A stretch of DNA of 7,300 bases, from assembly GCA_903892365.1 (NCBI GenBank), contig CAITIF010000898.1, positions 1 to 7,300 on the forward strand, in the 5' to 3' direction. A model generated the notes under the pieces. It saw only the letters and a program-made list of their open reading frames with translations, did no database searches and was not told where the DNA came from. Both the position numbers and the translations under genes were made by a program. This document shows positions 1-7,271 of the stretch, one piece after another (position 1 is the stretch's first letter; each line of letters starts with the position of its first letter). The DNA comes from an uncultured Pirellula sp. (lineage in GTDB: Bacteria; Planctomycetota; Planctomycetia; Pirellulales; Pirellulaceae).

Positions 1-1
1 C

Positions 2-2455
2 TTGGTTCGTTTGATGGTCGCCGGTGGTGATTCTGGGCCCGGTCTCGTGCATGGCAATTCGGCTGAAAGTCTTGTATGGAAACGCATTGAATCGAACGAG
101 ATGCCCGAAGGTGCGAAGAAGCTGTCGGCAAAAGAAAAAGAAACCATTCGACGCTGGCTGGATCAAGGTGCCAAGACCACTCGGGCCGAACCCGAGAATG
201 TAGAGGATGCCCGATTCACCGAAGAAGAATTAAGCTTTTGGGCCTTCCAACCTCCGACTCAGCCCGTAGTACCATCCCCTACCAAGCCTACTCTTCAATC
301 AAGCAATCCAATCGACGCATTCATCGCAGCAAAACTGGAAACTGCGGGCTTAGAATTTTCGCCGGAAGCCGATCGTGCCACTCTTTTGCGACGCCTGAAG
401 CTGGACCTGCACGGTCTACCACCCTCCCGTGAAGAGACCGAAGCCTTTGTCGCGGATACCTCGGATCATGCGTACGAGAAACGGGTGGATGATTTTCTCA
501 GTTCGCCTCAGTTTGGCGTTCGATGGGCACGGCATTGGCTGGATGTTGCAGGCTTTTCTGAAACCGATGGCAACTCGGGCAAAGATCGCGAACGCGAACA
601 TGCGTGGCACTATCGTGACTATGTCGTCAACGCGATCAACAAGGACAAACCCTACAACGAGTTTATTGTCGAACAGATTGCAGGCGATGAATTGATCCAG
701 GGCCCGCTGGATAATGAGAATGCACGTCATGTTGAATTAATGTCCGCGACTGGGCTGCTACGGATGGCTCCCGACGTAACAGCTACCGACAACAAGCTGG
801 TCGATCGCAATCAAGCGGTTGCCGATATGGTCAAGGTAGTTAGTTCATCCGTGTTGGGCCTGACCGTAGGCTGCGCTCAATGCCACGATCATCGGTATGA
901 TCCTATCTCCATCGACGACTATTACAAGTTCCGCGCCATCTTTGATCCAGCGTTCCCATTAGAGCCTTGGAAGCAACCGGACCAAAGATTGGTGGATATG
1001 ACTTCGGCCGCAGACCACGCGACTGGCGAAGCGATTGAAGCTCAAGCAAAACAACGGGACGAGGATATCCTGAAACGAAAACGCGAAGCCGCCGTCAAGA
1101 TCCAAGCTCAAAAGCTGGCGGATGTCCCAGAAGCGCAGCGCGAAGCAGTCACCAAAGCCGTCTCGACTGCGGTCGCCGAACGAACGGAAGAACAAAAAGC
1201 GTTGCTGCTCGCCAATCCCATGGTCCACCCCATCGACGACATTGCGGGCAACCTGACTGTGTACGATGGTCCTCTGCACGAAAAGTTCAAAGCCGAGGAA
1301 GCCGAAGTCGCCAAACTGCGCAAAACCAAACCGCTCCGCCGAATGATCATGTCAGTACGTGACCACATCGAATCGATCCCAAAAAGCCAAGTCATGTTTC
1401 GAGGTGACCCCGAACAACGCAAGCACGAAGTCAAGCCATCCGAAATTTTTGTGTTGACCCGATCGCGAAGCTTAACCGATCTGCCTCTGGCCCCCGCCGA
1501 AAACCAAATGTCCGCAGGACGTCGACTTGCGTACGCAAGACAAATCACCGACGGCTCGCACCCACTGGTAAGCCGAGTCGCAGTCAACCGTATCTGGCAA
1601 CACCATTTCAATAAAGGACTCGTTGCCACCCCCAGCGACTTCGGTGCCTTCGGTCAACGCCCCACTCATCCCGAATTGCTCGATTACTTGGCTCAACAAT
1701 TGGTCACTCATGGCTGGAGTATCAAGTCGATCCACAAGTCGATTTTGATGTCCAAAACGTACCGCCAACAATCTCGACGCACATCGGACCATGAACGACT
1801 GGATCCAGACAATCGACTTTACTCTCGCATGAATCTTCGACGCATGGATGCGGAAGTGATTCGTGATTCCATGCTGTTTGTGTCTGGCAAACTAGACTCT
1901 TCCATTGGCGGTCCCAGCGTTCCAGTCTGCGAAGACGAGGTGGGACGCGCTTCCATCGGCATGCGAAAGATCAACGATGGCTTGTTTGCCGGAGTCGAAG
2001 ATGTGGGCCCACGCAAGTATCGACGCAGCGTGTACCTTCAATCGCGAAGAACCTTGCCGCTGAATCTTCTTGAGACGTTCGATATGCCGATCATGAACCC
2101 CAATTGCGACGCTCGTCGCTGTTCCACCATCGCTCCACAGTCGTTGCTTTTTCTCAATGACCAATCGGTATTGGAGTTTTCGGAAAACATGGCAGAGACA
2201 ATCATGCCGCTCCAACCAACGAACGACGAACGAATCCATGAGGTCTTTATTCGATTGTTTGCTAAAGGACCCTCTGCAATTGAACTTGAGCAGTGCAATG
2301 CTTACTTGGTTAGCCAACGAGCCTTATTTGCTGCCGACCCCAATCCTGAATGGCAAAAGACCATCGAAAAATCGAGTCACGCTCCCGACATTCGTGCTTT
2401 GGCAAGCCTGTGCCAAACTTTGATGGCTTCCAATCGATTCTTGTACATTGACTAA
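2..2455 (+). CDS. PSCyt1-DUF1549-DUF1553 cytochrome-c-like protein, 5'-truncated by window edge
   Basis: Large planctomycete-type protein of unknown biochemical role, probably exported and possibly haem-binding. The frame is already open at base 2 and the text begins inside a domain, so the true start and any signal peptide lie to the left; the TTG at base 2 is not a credible start. Residue numbers count from base 2. Residues 1-58 are the tail of a planctomycete cytochrome-c (PSCyt1) domain (GGDSGPG, then EMPEG and the helix ending RRWLDQGA); its expected CxxCH is off-window. Residues ~103-315 are DUF1549 (NPIDAFI, LHGLPP, RWARHWLDVAGFSETDG) and end with CAQCHDHRYDP at 291-301, a CxxCH motif usual in this family. 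Residues ~335-445 are charged and helical, possibly coiled-coil. Residues ~502-790 are DUF1553 (HPLVSRVAVNRIWQHHF, GWSIKSIHK). The frame is intact to the TAA. The partner DUF1501 gene follows after 13 bases. Family assignment is firm; function is not. Confidence 0.93.
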   Translation: MVRLMVAGGDSGPGLVHGNSAESLVWKRIESNEMPEGAKKLSAKEKETIRRWLDQGAKTTRAEPENVEDARFTEEELSFWAFQPPTQPVVPSPTKPTLQSSNPIDAFIAAKLETAGLEFSPEADRATLLRRLKLDLHGLPPSREETEAFVADTSDHAYEKRVDDFLSSPQFGVRWARHWLDVAGFSETDGNSGKDREREHAWHYRDYVVNAINKDKPYNEFIVEQIAGDELIQGPLDNENARHVELMSATGLLRMAPDVTATDNKLVDRNQAVADMVKVVSSSVLGLTVGCAQCHDHRYDPISIDDYYKFRAIFDPAFPLEPWKQPDQRLVDMTSAADHATGEAIEAQAKQRDEDILKRKREAAVKIQAQKLADVPEAQREAVTKAVSTAVAERTEEQKALLLANPMVHPIDDIAGNLTVYDGPLHEKFKAEEAEVAKLRKTKPLRRMIMSVRDHIESIPKSQVMFRGDPEQRKHEVKPSEIFVLTRSRSLTDLPLAPAENQMSAGRRLAYARQITDGSHPLVSRVAVNRIWQHHFNKGLVATPSDFGAFGQRPTHPELLDYLAQQLVTHGWSIKSIHKSILMSKTYRQQSRRTSDHERLDPDNRLYSRMNLRRMDAEVIRDSMLFVSGKLDSSIGGPSVPVCEDEVGRASIGMRKINDGLFAGVEDVGPRKYRRSVYLQSRRTLPLNLLETFDMPIMNPNCDARRCSTIAPQSLLFLNDQSVLEFSENMAETIMPLQPTNDERIHEVFIRLFAKGPSAIELEQCNAYLVSQRALFAADPNPEWQKTIEKSSHAPDIRALASLCQTLMASNRFLYID

Positions 2456-2456
2456 A

Positions 2457-2461
2457 AAGGA
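2457..2461 (+). promoter_or_regulatory. Ribosome binding site of the DUF1501 gene
   Basis: AAGGA lies just after the upstream TAA stop and 7 bases before the ATG at 2469. This placement favours ATG 2469 over the in-frame TTG at 2448, which overlaps the preceding gene and has no comparable purine-rich site in front of it. Confidence 0.7.
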
Positions 2462-2468
2462 TCCCACG

Positions 2469-3929
2469 ATGACTCCATCGCTTTGTTCACGACGCCACTG
2501 GATGCACTCGTCCGCTTTTGGACTTGCTGGCGTGGCTTCGGCTTTGCTCCTGAAACAAGACGGCTTGTTGGCTGAAGACAAGGGGCCAATAAAGCCCGAT
2601 CTCGAGCCGAAAACGTTCGATATGTTGGCCAAAAAACCTCATTTTGAACCTCGTGCGAAGGCCATGATCAGCATGTTCATGATCGGTGGACCAAGCCAGA
2701 TCGACATGTTTGACCCTAAGCCAGAACTTGAAAAGCTGGACGGGAAAGAATTCCCCGGCGAAGTCCAGTACGACAACCCCGCCCAAGCTTCGCGTTTGGT
2801 CATGGGCCCCCAATGGAAATTCGCTCCGCGCGGTCAATCCGGAATCGAAATGTCGGACCTGATTCCCAACATGTGCGAGATCGCCGACGATATCACCTTG
2901 ATTCGATCGATGCAGACCAACGTGAACAATCACTTGCCATCGATGTACGCTTTGAACACAGGAATGGGAACTCCAGGGCGAGCGTCTTTAGGCAGCTGGC
3001 TAACGTATGCACTTGGGTCCGAGTCGCAAGAACTACCCGCTTTCGTCGCCCTAACCCATCCTCACGGAATGCCTTTAATCGGAGGGGAGAATTGGGCCAA
3101 CGGCCTGCTACCTTCGATTTATCAAGGGACGGTCGTTCGCCCCATGGAACCTCGCATCTTGAACTTGGACCCGCCGGAATATATGCGTGGCCAAGCACAA
3201 CAGAGCCAACTCAATTTTCTTAAGCAATTTAACGCTGCCCACTTAGCAGAACATCCCAATGAGAATGACTTAGCGGCCCGGATGGCAAGCTACGAACTTG
3301 CTGGCAGAATGCAGCTCGCAGCCAAGGATGCTTTTGATATTTCAAAAGAATCCGAAGATATTCATCGAATGTACGGCATCGACCAGGACGTAACCCGCGA
3401 CTACGGAACGAGATGCCTGATCGCAAGACGATTGGTGGAACGCGGTGTTCGCTTCGTCCAGATCTTTAACAACGGCCAATCGTGGGATCATCATGATTCG
3501 ATCCTTTCGCAACTACCGCTCCGGTGCAACGAAATTGATAAACCAGCCGCCGCTTTGGTTCGCGACCTAAAGCAACGAGGACTTTTGGATTCCACCATCG
3601 TCCATTGGGGAGGCGAAATGGGGCGGCTACCGGTGATTCAAGTCCCAGCTTCAGGAAACGCCAAAGAAAAGGTCGGCCGCGACCATAACACCTACGGCTT
3701 CAGCATGTGGGTTGCAGGCGGGGGATTCAAAGCGGGATATGTGCATGGCAAGACGGACGATTTTTCACACCATGCCGTCGAGGGAATTGTCCAGCATCAT
3801 GAATGGCTCGCAACCGTCTTGCACCAATTCGGTCTTGATCATGCTAAATTAAGACACAAATCCGGCGGTGGTGAATTATCTTTGGTTCAAACCGCTGCCA
3901 CTCGGGTCGCAAAGGAACTGCTTGCATGA
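2469..3929 (+). CDS. DUF1501 family protein with Tat-like leader
   Basis: A 486-residue DUF1501 protein. The family is assigned to the alkaline phosphatase/sulfatase fold group, but its reaction is not established to my knowledge. The ATG at 2469 is chosen for its AAGGA site; an in-frame TTG at 2448 would add seven residues. The N-terminus carries SRRHWM (residues 7-12) followed by a hydrophobic stretch to about residue 28, resembling the twin-arginine leader typical of this family, so export is likely. Family landmarks in order are GGPSQIDMFDPKP (73-85), IRSMQT and NNH (145-155), GSWLTYALG (175-183), SWDHHD (338-343), GGEMGR (381-386), GRDHN (403-407), AGGGFKAGYVHGKTDDF (416-432) and a closing LATVLHQFGLDHAKL (447-461). 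The His and Asp residues in these blocks could bind metal (inference from the fold). The end (GGGELSLVQ, 466-474) departs from the usual GRD/RLTD-like finish. It follows its habitual DUF1549/DUF1553 partner by 13 bases and overlaps the next gene by 4. Confidence 0.93.
   Translation: MTPSLCSRRHWMHSSAFGLAGVASALLLKQDGLLAEDKGPIKPDLEPKTFDMLAKKPHFEPRAKAMISMFMIGGPSQIDMFDPKPELEKLDGKEFPGEVQYDNPAQASRLVMGPQWKFAPRGQSGIEMSDLIPNMCEIADDITLIRSMQTNVNNHLPSMYALNTGMGTPGRASLGSWLTYALGSESQELPAFVALTHPHGMPLIGGENWANGLLPSIYQGTVVRPMEPRILNLDPPEYMRGQAQQSQLNFLKQFNAAHLAEHPNENDLAARMASYELAGRMQLAAKDAFDISKESEDIHRMYGIDQDVTRDYGTRCLIARRLVERGVRFVQIFNNGQSWDHHDSILSQLPLRCNEIDKPAAALVRDLKQRGLLDSTIVHWGGEMGRLPVIQVPASGNAKEKVGRDHNTYGFSMWVAGGGFKAGYVHGKTDDFSHHAVEGIVQHHEWLATVLHQFGLDHAKLRHKSGGGELSLVQTAATRVAKELLA
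3911..3916 (+). promoter_or_regulatory. Ribosome binding site of the PLP enzyme gene, inside the DUF1501 gene
   Basis: AAAGGA sits within the last codons of the DUF1501 gene, 9 bases before the ATG at 3926. That ATG shares the sequence ATGA with the upstream TGA stop (3927-3929). This is the usual arrangement for termination-reinitiation coupling and supports ATG 3926 as the start. Confidence 0.65.
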
Positions 3930-5035
3930 CAAAAAACTGGTACGAAGTCGAAAACGTAGATGAGATTCCATCCCCCACCTTGTTGGTCTACCCCGACCGT
4001 ATTCGCGAGAATCTACGTCGCATGATCGCACTGGTGGGAGATGCAAAGCGACTGAGGCCTCATGTGAAAACACATAAGATGGCTCAGATCGTGCAAATGA
4101 AGATCGAACATGGAATCAACAAATTCAAAGCTTCGACCATCGCCGAAGTTGAAATGACCGCAGCGGCAGGCGGCCAAGATATCTTGTTGGCCTATCAGCC
4201 TGTCGGTCCCAACATTGCCCGATTCATTCGCTTGATCAAAATGTTTCCGGCGGCGAAGTTGTCTGCCATCGTAGACAATCTTGAATCGGTTCGAGAAATT
4301 GGCAGAAAAGCAACTTCGGAGCAGGTTGTTGTTCCTTTGTATATCGACTTGAACGTTGGAATGAATCGGACTGGAATCGCACCAGGACCCGCTGCCCTGG
4401 ACGTCTATCGCGAGATCTGCAAAACCGAAGGGGTATGGGCCGCTGGCTTCCATGCTTATGATGGTCACTTGCATGAACCCGATTTGCAATTGCTGACTCA
4501 ACAAACAACGAATGCCTTCGAGCCAGTGTGGGCCATGAAAGACGCATTGGAAAAGGAAGGCTATCCAGTGCCCAATATCATCGCAGGCGGGACTCCCACC
4601 AGCCGGATATTGGCTCGTCACGAAGGGGTCGAGGTCGGCGCGGGGACGACAGTGCTTTGGGATTGCGGCCAGCCGGATATTTCGCCTGATTTGGATTTTC
4701 AAAATGCGATTTTATTGTTGGCTCGAGTGATTAGCAAACCTACCTCCAATCGTTTGTGCTTGGATGTGGGACATAAAGCGATTGCCTCCGAAATGCCGCA
4801 ACCGAGGGCGCGATGGCTAGGACTGGAAGACGCTACCATCGTGGGACATAGCGAGGAACATATGGTGCTGCAAACGGAACGCTCGAACGAGTTTCATGTA
4901 GGATCCGTCTTGTATGGAATCCCACGGCATGTTTGCCCGACCGTCGCTTTGCATAGCGAGGTTTGGATTGTTGAGAATGCAAATGCAAAAGAACGTTGGC
5001 CCGTGGTGGCAAGGGCCCGAACTCTGACGATTTAG
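3926..5035 (+). CDS. D-threonine aldolase/D-serine dehydratase-like PLP enzyme (fold type III)
   Basis: A 369-residue enzyme of the family that includes D-threonine aldolase (D-threonine to glycine plus acetaldehyde) and D-serine dehydratase (D-serine to pyruvate plus ammonia). It has an alanine-racemase-like N-terminal barrel and a C-terminal D-serine-dehydratase-like domain, and the length is usual for the family. RPHVKTHK (44-51) holds the expected PLP-binding lysine, most likely K48. Other landmarks are LYIDLNVGMNRTG (138-150), FHAYDGHLH (175-183), the probable phosphate-binding GGTPTS (221-226), LDVGHKAIASE (279-289), SEEH (309-312) and PRHVCPTVALH (333-343), where H335 and C337 form the expected metal-binding pair. 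There is no signal peptide, so it should act in the cytoplasm. Its ATG overlaps the DUF1501 stop by 4 bases. The exact substrate, and whether it is an aldolase or a dehydratase, cannot be read from the sequence; another beta-hydroxy-D-amino acid is possible. Confidence 0.9.
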   Translation: MTKNWYEVENVDEIPSPTLLVYPDRIRENLRRMIALVGDAKRLRPHVKTHKMAQIVQMKIEHGINKFKASTIAEVEMTAAAGGQDILLAYQPVGPNIARFIRLIKMFPAAKLSAIVDNLESVREIGRKATSEQVVVPLYIDLNVGMNRTGIAPGPAALDVYREICKTEGVWAAGFHAYDGHLHEPDLQLLTQQTTNAFEPVWAMKDALEKEGYPVPNIIAGGTPTSRILARHEGVEVGAGTTVLWDCGQPDISPDLDFQNAILLLARVISKPTSNRLCLDVGHKAIASEMPQPRARWLGLEDATIVGHSEEHMVLQTERSNEFHVGSVLYGIPRHVCPTVALHSEVWIVENANAKERWPVVARARTLTI

Positions 5036-5049
5036 AAAGCTTCAAGCGA

Positions 5050-6345
5050 ATGACTGCATCGAAAGTCCGATTTCAAGTGATTGCGGTCAGCATGCTGATG
5101 GCGTTCATGCTGTATTTAGACCGAGTCTGCATGGGAGAGATCGTGAAAAGCGAGTCCTTCAAGGCGGACTTTAGCGCACCCAAAGAAGAAATTGGGAAAG
5201 TGCTCGGGGCATTCTTTTTCACGTACGCCTTGCTGCAGATTCCAGCAGGATGGGCCAGCGATCGATTCGGAGCTCGCAAAATGCTCACAATCTATATCTT
5301 GCTATGGTCTCTAGTCACGGGATTAACAGGCTGCGTTGCCTCGCTTTCCGGCATTATGTTTGCGAGATTGGCATTCGGGCTCGCTCAAGCCGGCGCGTAT
5401 CCAACTTCCGGTGGAGTGATTCGCCGTTGGTTTCCCTTGCATCGACGAGGGATCGCTAGCGCTTTTGTTAGTTTTGGTGGGCGGTTGGGGGGGACGCTTG
5501 CTCCGTTCATTACGATGCTCCTAATTTTTCAATTGGGCAGCTGGCGCAGCGTGCTGATCGCGTATGCGGTCTTAGGAATTGGAACTGCAGTGGCCTATTG
5601 GTGGGTTGTTCGCGATAAACCCGCATTGCATTTAGGCGTGAACCAGCAGGAACGCGACCTCATCGGTATTCCACCGGACGATCGCCAGGCTCGAGCACGT
5701 GATATTGTACCGATGCTTATTGCGTGCGGTTCAAGTCCTTCGTTGTGGATGAACTCGATCAATCAATTTTGCGTGAATGTAGGGTGGGCATTCTTGATCA
5801 ATTGGCTGCCTACCTACATTGCGGAAAGCGGCCAGGTTAGCGTAGCCGTAGGGGCGCTCATGGTTTCTTTCGTGCTGGCATGCGGGCTACCCGGACAATT
5901 GATTGGAGGCTGGGCAAGTGATCGATCCGTTGCGTTGCTGGGATTGCGATGGGGACGCTCCGTTCCGCTTGCATGCTCCACGGCCTTAGCAAGCGTCGCA
6001 TATATACTGTGCCCAACCTTTAGCTCCGTTTGGCTCGTGGTTGCTTGCTGTGCAATGGTATCTTTGATGACAGATGTCGGGAATCCTTCCAACTGGGCCT
6101 TCATTCAAGACGTAGGGGGCAGAAACACCTCGGCCATCTACGGATGGGCAAATATGTGGGGTAATTTTGGCGCGGCCTTTAGCGCCGTGATGGTCCCTCC
6201 ACTGCTGAAATGGGGCGAAGCAACTGGGAGCGGGCAGATGTTCGTGTTTGCCGCCTGCTCCCTGGCATTCTTGATTGCTTCGTTTGCCGCATTGGGCATG
6301 AACGCGACCAAGCTTGTACAAAAAATGGAACCTGAGATTAACTAG
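5050..6345 (+). CDS. Major facilitator superfamily transporter, organic-anion symporter-like
   Basis: A 431-residue inner-membrane transporter with about twelve hydrophobic segments, roughly at 6-28, 48-68, 77-98, 101-124, 134-159, 167-187, 231-258, 264-290, 304-324, 325-351, 361-388 and 395-417, and a polar central loop at 188-228. The loop after helix 2 holds the superfamily motif GWASDRFGARK (67-77), and a second-half copy appears at GGWASDR (286-292). YLDRVCMG (22-29), RRWFPLHRRG (125-134), INWLPTYI (250-257) and the GGRNTSAIYG region (356-365) resemble the anion:cation symporter family that takes up hexuronates, tartrate and similar acids; this assignment rests on remembered patterns. 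The substrate is unknown. The ATG at 5050 is preferred, 14 bases after the previous stop, although its ribosome site is weak. A TTG at 4996 would add 18 polar residues inside the upstream gene. The position suggests uptake of the PLP enzyme's substrate or a precursor. Confidence 0.9.
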   Translation: MTASKVRFQVIAVSMLMAFMLYLDRVCMGEIVKSESFKADFSAPKEEIGKVLGAFFFTYALLQIPAGWASDRFGARKMLTIYILLWSLVTGLTGCVASLSGIMFARLAFGLAQAGAYPTSGGVIRRWFPLHRRGIASAFVSFGGRLGGTLAPFITMLLIFQLGSWRSVLIAYAVLGIGTAVAYWWVVRDKPALHLGVNQQERDLIGIPPDDRQARARDIVPMLIACGSSPSLWMNSINQFCVNVGWAFLINWLPTYIAESGQVSVAVGALMVSFVLACGLPGQLIGGWASDRSVALLGLRWGRSVPLACSTALASVAYILCPTFSSVWLVVACCAMVSLMTDVGNPSNWAFIQDVGGRNTSAIYGWANMWGNFGAAFSAVMVPPLLKWGEATGSGQMFVFAACSLAFLIASFAALGMNATKLVQKMEPEIN

Positions 6346-6365
6346 ACTTCGACTATCCGAGTCTA
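6343..6365. terminator. Possible weak hairpin between convergent genes
   Basis: TAGACT (6343-6348, including the transporter's stop codon) pairs with AGTCTA (6360-6365) around an 11-base loop. A second small stem, AGCTT/AGGCT with a G-T pair, follows at 6366-6380. Neither is GC-rich, and no clean T-run follows on either strand, so this is not a classic intrinsic terminator. The place is right, because transcripts from both sides end in this 35-base gap. Confidence 0.3.
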
Positions 6366-6380
6366 AGCTTTCTCTAGGCT

Positions 6381-7271
6381 CTATTCTTTGCCAGGAGCTA
6401 GCTTACTGTCAAACCACTCGACCATCTCCTTTGCCAATCTCGCATTGCCGGCCGCATCAAATCCATGAGCGGCTCCTTGAATGACAACTAGTTTGCTGTC
6501 GACTTCGGCTTCTTGAAATGCTTCGTCGATTTTTTCGCTATGCCAAAGAGGAACCAATTCATCTTTGTCACCATGAACAAGAAGAGTAGGAGCATCGTCC
6601 TTGGTAACCAACTTCAAGGGCGAAACTGCGCCAGCCCTAACGGGATCGAAACGCAAAGCGGGAAACTCCTGGCGGCGCGGGCTCTTCAAATCAACGTAGG
6701 GTTCAAGATCGGTGGGTGGGAAAACAGCGACAACGGCAGCCACTCGGGCAACGGGCAAATCCCCTTGCTTGAAGCCGCCCGCAGTCCCGAGCATCAAAGA
6801 CAAATGCCCACCAGCGCTGAATCCGAACACGCCGAGACGGTCCTTGTCTATCTTCCACTGTGAGGCCTTGTCTGCGATGTAGGTCAATGCCAGTTGAACG
6901 TCTGCCACGCACTCGGGGACGACGTATCTAGGGCTACTGCCGTGTCGAACCGCGATCACGGTGTATCCACTTTTGAGCAAGGGCGAAAAGAGTGGCGTTA
7001 GGTTTTTGGGTTCGGTCCAAGTGGATACCCAACCGCCACTGACCATAAACAACACTCCTACACCATTTGGCTTTTCGTTTGGCTGGAAGACATCAAAGGT
7101 CAAAGCCATTCCATCCTTATGTCCGTAAACGACATCTGGCGTAATTGCGACCTCGGTCGCTAGGCCTTCCAATCTATGGACCACTGGACCTTGGGCCTCA
7201 GAACTTTGCCCATGGAGAAGAAAAAGAACGAACGCCGCCGCCAACGAAAACTCAAGACCATTTTTTGTCAT
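6381..7271 (-). CDS. Secreted alpha/beta hydrolase (esterase/lipase-like)
   Basis: A 296-residue serine hydrolase. The N-terminus looks like a Sec signal peptide: a short polar start, a hydrophobic core at about 9-19, and a likely cut after SEA (residue 26). The mature protein is therefore expected in the periplasm or outside. The nucleophile elbow is GFSAGG (150-155) with S152, the acid is probably D237 in HGDKDELVP (233-241), and the histidine is H269 in GAAHGF (266-271), giving a complete triad in canonical order. VSGGW (77-81) is in the usual oxyanion-loop position. The overall pattern matches carboxylesterase/acetyl-esterase-like planctomycete hydrolases (BD-FAE or dienelactone-hydrolase-like); the substrate is unknown. 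The ATG at 7271 is chosen because it starts the signal peptide; GGTGG, 4 bases upstream, is only a weak ribosome site. The gene is convergent with the operon on its left, so co-regulation is not implied. Its promoter is probably in or beyond the last 29 bases of the window. Confidence 0.92.
   Translation of the reverse strand: MTKNGLEFSLAAAFVLFLLHGQSSEAQGPVVHRLEGLATEVAITPDVVYGHKDGMALTFDVFQPNEKPNGVGVLFMVSGGWVSTWTEPKNLTPLFSPLLKSGYTVIAVRHGSSPRYVVPECVADVQLALTYIADKASQWKIDKDRLGVFGFSAGGHLSLMLGTAGGFKQGDLPVARVAAVVAVFPPTDLEPYVDLKSPRRQEFPALRFDPVRAGAVSPLKLVTKDDAPTLLVHGDKDELVPLWHSEKIDEAFQEAEVDSKLVVIQGAAHGFDAAGNARLAKEMVEWFDSKLAPGKE

Noticed and set aside
1108..1629. 173-codon open frame on the minus strand inside the DUF1549/DUF1553 gene
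   Set aside because: It is antisense to well-supported coding sequence, its composition is unlike a protein domain, and I saw no ribosome site.
2448..2468. TTG at 2448 as the start of the DUF1501 protein
   Set aside because: It overlaps the upstream gene, lacks a ribosome site and only adds residues before the twin-arginine-like leader; ATG 2469 has a well-placed AAGGA.
4599..4680. Twelve-base direct repeat CCAGCCGGATAT at 4599-4610 and 4669-4680
   Set aside because: The copies are in different reading frames within conserved coding sequence, and there is no third copy or flanking symmetry; chance is sufficient.
4013..4702. 229-codon open frame on the minus strand inside the PLP enzyme gene
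   Set aside because: It lies wholly antisense to a gene with clear family motifs, and its translation shows no recognisable domain; it reads as a shadow of the real codons.
3926..7271. Identical first 11 bases (ATGACAAAAAA) in the PLP enzyme gene and the minus-strand hydrolase gene
   Set aside because: Similarity stops after the fourth codon; A-rich early codons are common and favour translation initiation, so this is not evidence of duplication.
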